From Roseibium sp. Sym1 (GTDB lineage: Bacteria; Pseudomonadota; Alphaproteobacteria; Rhizobiales; Stappiaceae), in assembly GCF_027359675.1 (NCBI RefSeq), contig NZ_CP114786.1:434001-498000 (forward strand): a DNA stretch of 64,000 nucleotides, given 5' to 3'. A program made the position numbers and the translations under genes. How positions within the stretch are numbered: the stretch's first letter is position 1; every line of letters begins with the position of its first letter. This document shows, in pieces, positions 61,919-64,000 of the stretch. A model generated the notes under the pieces. That model was not told the DNA's origin and searched no databases. It saw only the letters and a list, made by a program, of their open reading frames with translations.

Positions 61919-61983
61919 ATCTGCCTCTCTTGGATTATGGGCCCACGGGCGCGGACCGGTTTCAGAATTCCATCGTTCAGGAG

Positions 61984-63225
61984 CTATGCCCCGAACGGCA
62001 ACCAAAAAACAGCCCCCGGATTGAGGATTTTACCCAGATTTCGAATGTTTTCCGGTGCCTGTTCCAGAAGGCGGATACCGGCCCGGCTGGTACCGCCCTC
62101 CAGGATGCATGTGAAGGGCACCTGGTCCAGCGTCATGCCAAGGCCGCTCGCCAATCGTTCTGCCAGCCTGTCGGTCAGCGCGAGCGTGAGCGCCCGGATC
62201 TCGATCATGCGGTCCCGAACGGCTTCGGGCGAGAGAGTGTCGCCATTCTCGCGGATCGTCAGCACACCGCTGTGAACGAACAGGGCGGCATGCGCCAGGT
62301 CAGCGGGCGCGGTCAGCCTGTCGAGGCCGGCAACCTCGAACCCGGCCCAGGCAAACGGCTCGACGAGGGAATAGACCATCTGCTGCGCGGCAAGGTGAAA
62401 CGGAATGATGGCGTGGATGTCGTTGCCGGGCAGGGCGGAATGCACGAAGCTGTCGCCGAGCCAGATGTCTCCCGACGTGGCCCCGCCTTCCCAGACGGGA
62501 GCTAGGGCTTCCAGGATCCGGTCCAGCAGCTGGCCCGCGTCGATGGCCGCATCGCTTTGCCTGGCCAGCTTCACCGCCAACAGGCCGGGGCGCGTCGTCT
62601 CGCCTTCGCCGAAAAGATCCGGCCGCAGCGCAAGCGCTTCGCCGAGGCGTTTCAGATGCCGCTGCATGGCTTTCAGGTAATCCGCATCGTCGACGTCGTC
62701 CCATTGCAGCCCGGCGGCGAGTTCGACCAGATCCATCCGGACCAGGGCCTCGGCATCGACCCGGTAGGGATCGGTCATCTGCGAGGAGAACGATCCGGAC
62801 GCGAACATGTGGAAGGCCGCCAGCGCCGACGCCTGCGTCCCGGTGACAACGGTTTCGGTCATCCGGTCCTCGTAGCTCCAACCGACGGGATGCATCGTCG
62901 TCATGGCGATGCCGACAATGGCCAGATCCGCCGCAGCCGCCAGCATTTCCTCTGCGGTTTCGAAGCCCCGAGCGCTCGCCATAGCCTGCCAGCGGTCGAT
63001 GCCGCCGGCCTCGAAACCGCGCCACACACCGTAAGGCGGTATCTGGAAGTCCGGGTAGTTCTCCTTCGTCGTCTCCAGCACCGTGGCAACCGCCGTGTCA
63101 AGCCTGTCCAGATCCACACCCGCATGATCCAGCCTGCCCTCGGCGGCGAGCCCCAGCATCATGTGCGCCTTGCGCCGGATTTCATCGGGTTGAAACAGGG
63201 CCAGAGCCGGATTGATGTCGTTCAT
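61984..63225 (-). CDS. URC4/Urg3-like (DUF1688) uracil catabolism protein
   Basis: A 413-residue protein of the DUF1688/URC4 (urg3) family. Features: an N-terminal [34 protein letters not shown], the core [25 protein letters not shown] (about 65-90), [35 protein letters not shown] and a C-terminal [17 protein letters not shown] recall URC4 as a needed but biochemically undefined step of the URC pathway, which degrades uracil through UMP with a GTP-cyclohydrolase-like URC1. Pairing with upp fits that route. URC1 is not seen in the window. The family name is from recall of the motif, so moderately sure. Confidence 0.85.
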   Translation of the reverse strand: MNDINPALALFQPDEIRRKAHMMLGLAAEGRLDHAGVDLDRLDTAVATVLETTKENYPDFQIPPYGVWRGFEAGGIDRWQAMASARGFETAEEMLAAAADLAIVGIAMTTMHPVGWSYEDRMTETVVTGTQASALAAFHMFASGSFSSQMTDPYRVDAEALVRMDLVELAAGLQWDDVDDADYLKAMQRHLKRLGEALALRPDLFGEGETTRPGLLAVKLARQSDAAIDAGQLLDRILEALAPVWEGGATSGDIWLGDSFVHSALPGNDIHAIIPFHLAAQQMVYSLVEPFAWAGFEVAGLDRLTAPADLAHAALFVHSGVLTIRENGDTLSPEAVRDRMIEIRALTLALTDRLAERLASGLGMTLDQVPFTCILEGGTSRAGIRLLEQAPENIRNLGKILNPGAVFWLPFGA

Positions 63226-63345
63226 GTTTGAAGTCTGCTGCCTTGAATATTCGGGGTGTATCAGTGCGCAGCTTAACCTTGTCAAACCGGTTCGTCATTG
63301 GCCATGATCGGCCCGAATTGAATCGTCCCGTCTCCCTCCCCCGGA

Positions 63346-64000
63346 ATGACCATGTCTGCCGTTGTCTCCATTGCCGCTCTCCTCATCGGTTCGGGCCTGC
63401 TGCTCCTCGCCGGTGGTCTGCATGGCCTGCTTCTGCCGTTGGCCGGACTGGCGCAAGGTTTTTCCGATGCCTCCCTCGGCCTGCTCGGCGCCGGCTGGGC
63501 GCTCGGCTACATGGGCGGCTGTCTCGGCGTGCCGCTGATCGTGAAACGGGTCGGCCATGTACGCACCTTCGGCGCGCTGGCCTCGCTTGCCGGTATCACC
63601 GTTCTCCTGAACCTCCTGTTCATGGATGCCATTGCCTGGATCTTCCTCCGAGCCCTGACCGGCTTCTGTTTTTCCGGGGCGGCAATGATCGTGGAGAGCT
63701 GGCTCAACGAACGCTCGACAACTGAGACCCGCGGGCGCATCTTCGGCATCTACACGATGATCAACCTGGGAGCGACCACCTGCGGCCAGATGCTGCTGAC
63801 CCTTGGCGACCCGAGCGGCTTCTTCTTCTTCGTGCTCGGCTCGATCATCTATTCCATGTCACTGCTGCCGACGGCACTCTCGACCGCCGCCTCACCGCAG
63901 CCGCTGACCCAGGCAAGACTTAATCCAAAGGCCTTGTGGAAGAACTCCCCCATAGCGGTCGTCGCCGTGTTCATGGTCGGCATTTCCAACGGCACCTTCG
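63346..64000 (+). CDS. MFS transporter, N-terminal part (runs off the right edge)
   Basis: The visible 218 residues show six to seven membrane helices and the MFS layout: ALLIGSGLLLLAGGLHGLLLPLAG (about 9-32), GYMGGCLGVPLIVKRVGHVRTFG with the motif-A-like loop (about 55-77), FLRALTGFCFSGAAMIVESWLNERSTTETRGRIFGIYTMINLG (about 101-143). It resembles the YcaD-like branch of permeases. The start is ATG 63346, or ATG 63352 in the same frame. It diverges from the URC4-type gene, so could be linked to the same pathway, but nothing proves it. Confidence 0.88.
   Translation, partial: MTMSAVVSIAALLIGSGLLLLAGGLHGLLLPLAGLAQGFSDASLGLLGAGWALGYMGGCLGVPLIVKRVGHVRTFGALASLAGITVLLNLLFMDAIAWIFLRALTGFCFSGAAMIVESWLNERSTTETRGRIFGIYTMINLGATTCGQMLLTLGDPSGFFFFVLGSIIYSMSLLPTALSTAASPQPLTQARLNPKALWKNSPIAVVAVFMVGISNGTF

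Overview
The window is GC-rich chromosomal DNA of an alphaproteobacterium. The dapD/dapE, truA, fmt, def series, the Caulobacter-style cpa/tad order and the alphaproteobacterial MaoC-PTA/ackA pair suggest a marine Hyphomicrobiales lineage such as Stappiaceae (Labrenzia/Roseibium type). That placement is inference from gene content, not a database match. I see no tRNA, rRNA or CRISPR.

Layout. 1-5.1 kb: a cut-off IS5-family element, a small orphan, a cupin, a CHASE-PAS-GGDEF-EAL c-di-GMP enzyme and an EamA exporter. 5.3-16.7 kb: housekeeping genes dapD, dapE, truA, fmt and def, interrupted by membrane proteins (DUF805, MscS, DUF2189, MarC), an FkbM methyltransferase and a GNAT enzyme. 16.8-21.8 kb: rmuC, an NlpC/P60 hydrolase, a MarR regulator, an M17 aminopeptidase and the lipoprotein TadD. 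21.8-25.6 kb: a visibly lower-GC stretch with a LysE exporter and its divergent LysR, and an orphan protein with a PD-(D/E)xK-like motif. 25.6-31.4 kb: a LysR regulator with a clear operator, divergent from an operon for a 2-hydroxyacid dehydrogenase, an RraA-type aldolase and a tripartite tricarboxylate transporter (TctCBA).

32.3-40.1 kb: one compact plus-strand unit with a NarL-type response regulator, a UhpB-type kinase, MoxR ATPase, DUF58, a small membrane protein, two VWA proteins and BatC/BatD-like proteins. It is bracketed by direct repeats of the last 36 codons of tadC plus its terminator, so it looks like a module that moved in beside the pilus locus. 40.1-51.3 kb: the Tad/Flp pilus locus, with cpaBCDEF-tadBC, cpaA and flp on the minus strand and a divergent operon holding a stand-alone secretin N-domain protein and two TadE-like pseudopilins. 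TadD lies about 19 kb away.

51.5-64 kb: a MaoC-phosphotransacetylase fusion with ackA (acetyl-CoA to acetate), an orphan PhnD-type binding protein, a HAD phosphatase, an acetylpolyamine amidohydrolase-like protein, sugar enzymes (galM, a phosphohexomutase, rbsK), a retropepsin-like membrane protease, a URC4-upp pair that points to the URC route of uracil catabolism, and the start of an MFS transporter.

The most unusual items are the tadC-tail repeats around the MoxR/Bat two-component module, the orphan nuclease-like gene in the low-GC stretch, the stand-alone secretin N-domain in the pseudopilin operon, and the URC4-upp pair. A family of palindromic intergenic repeats occurs at three sites.
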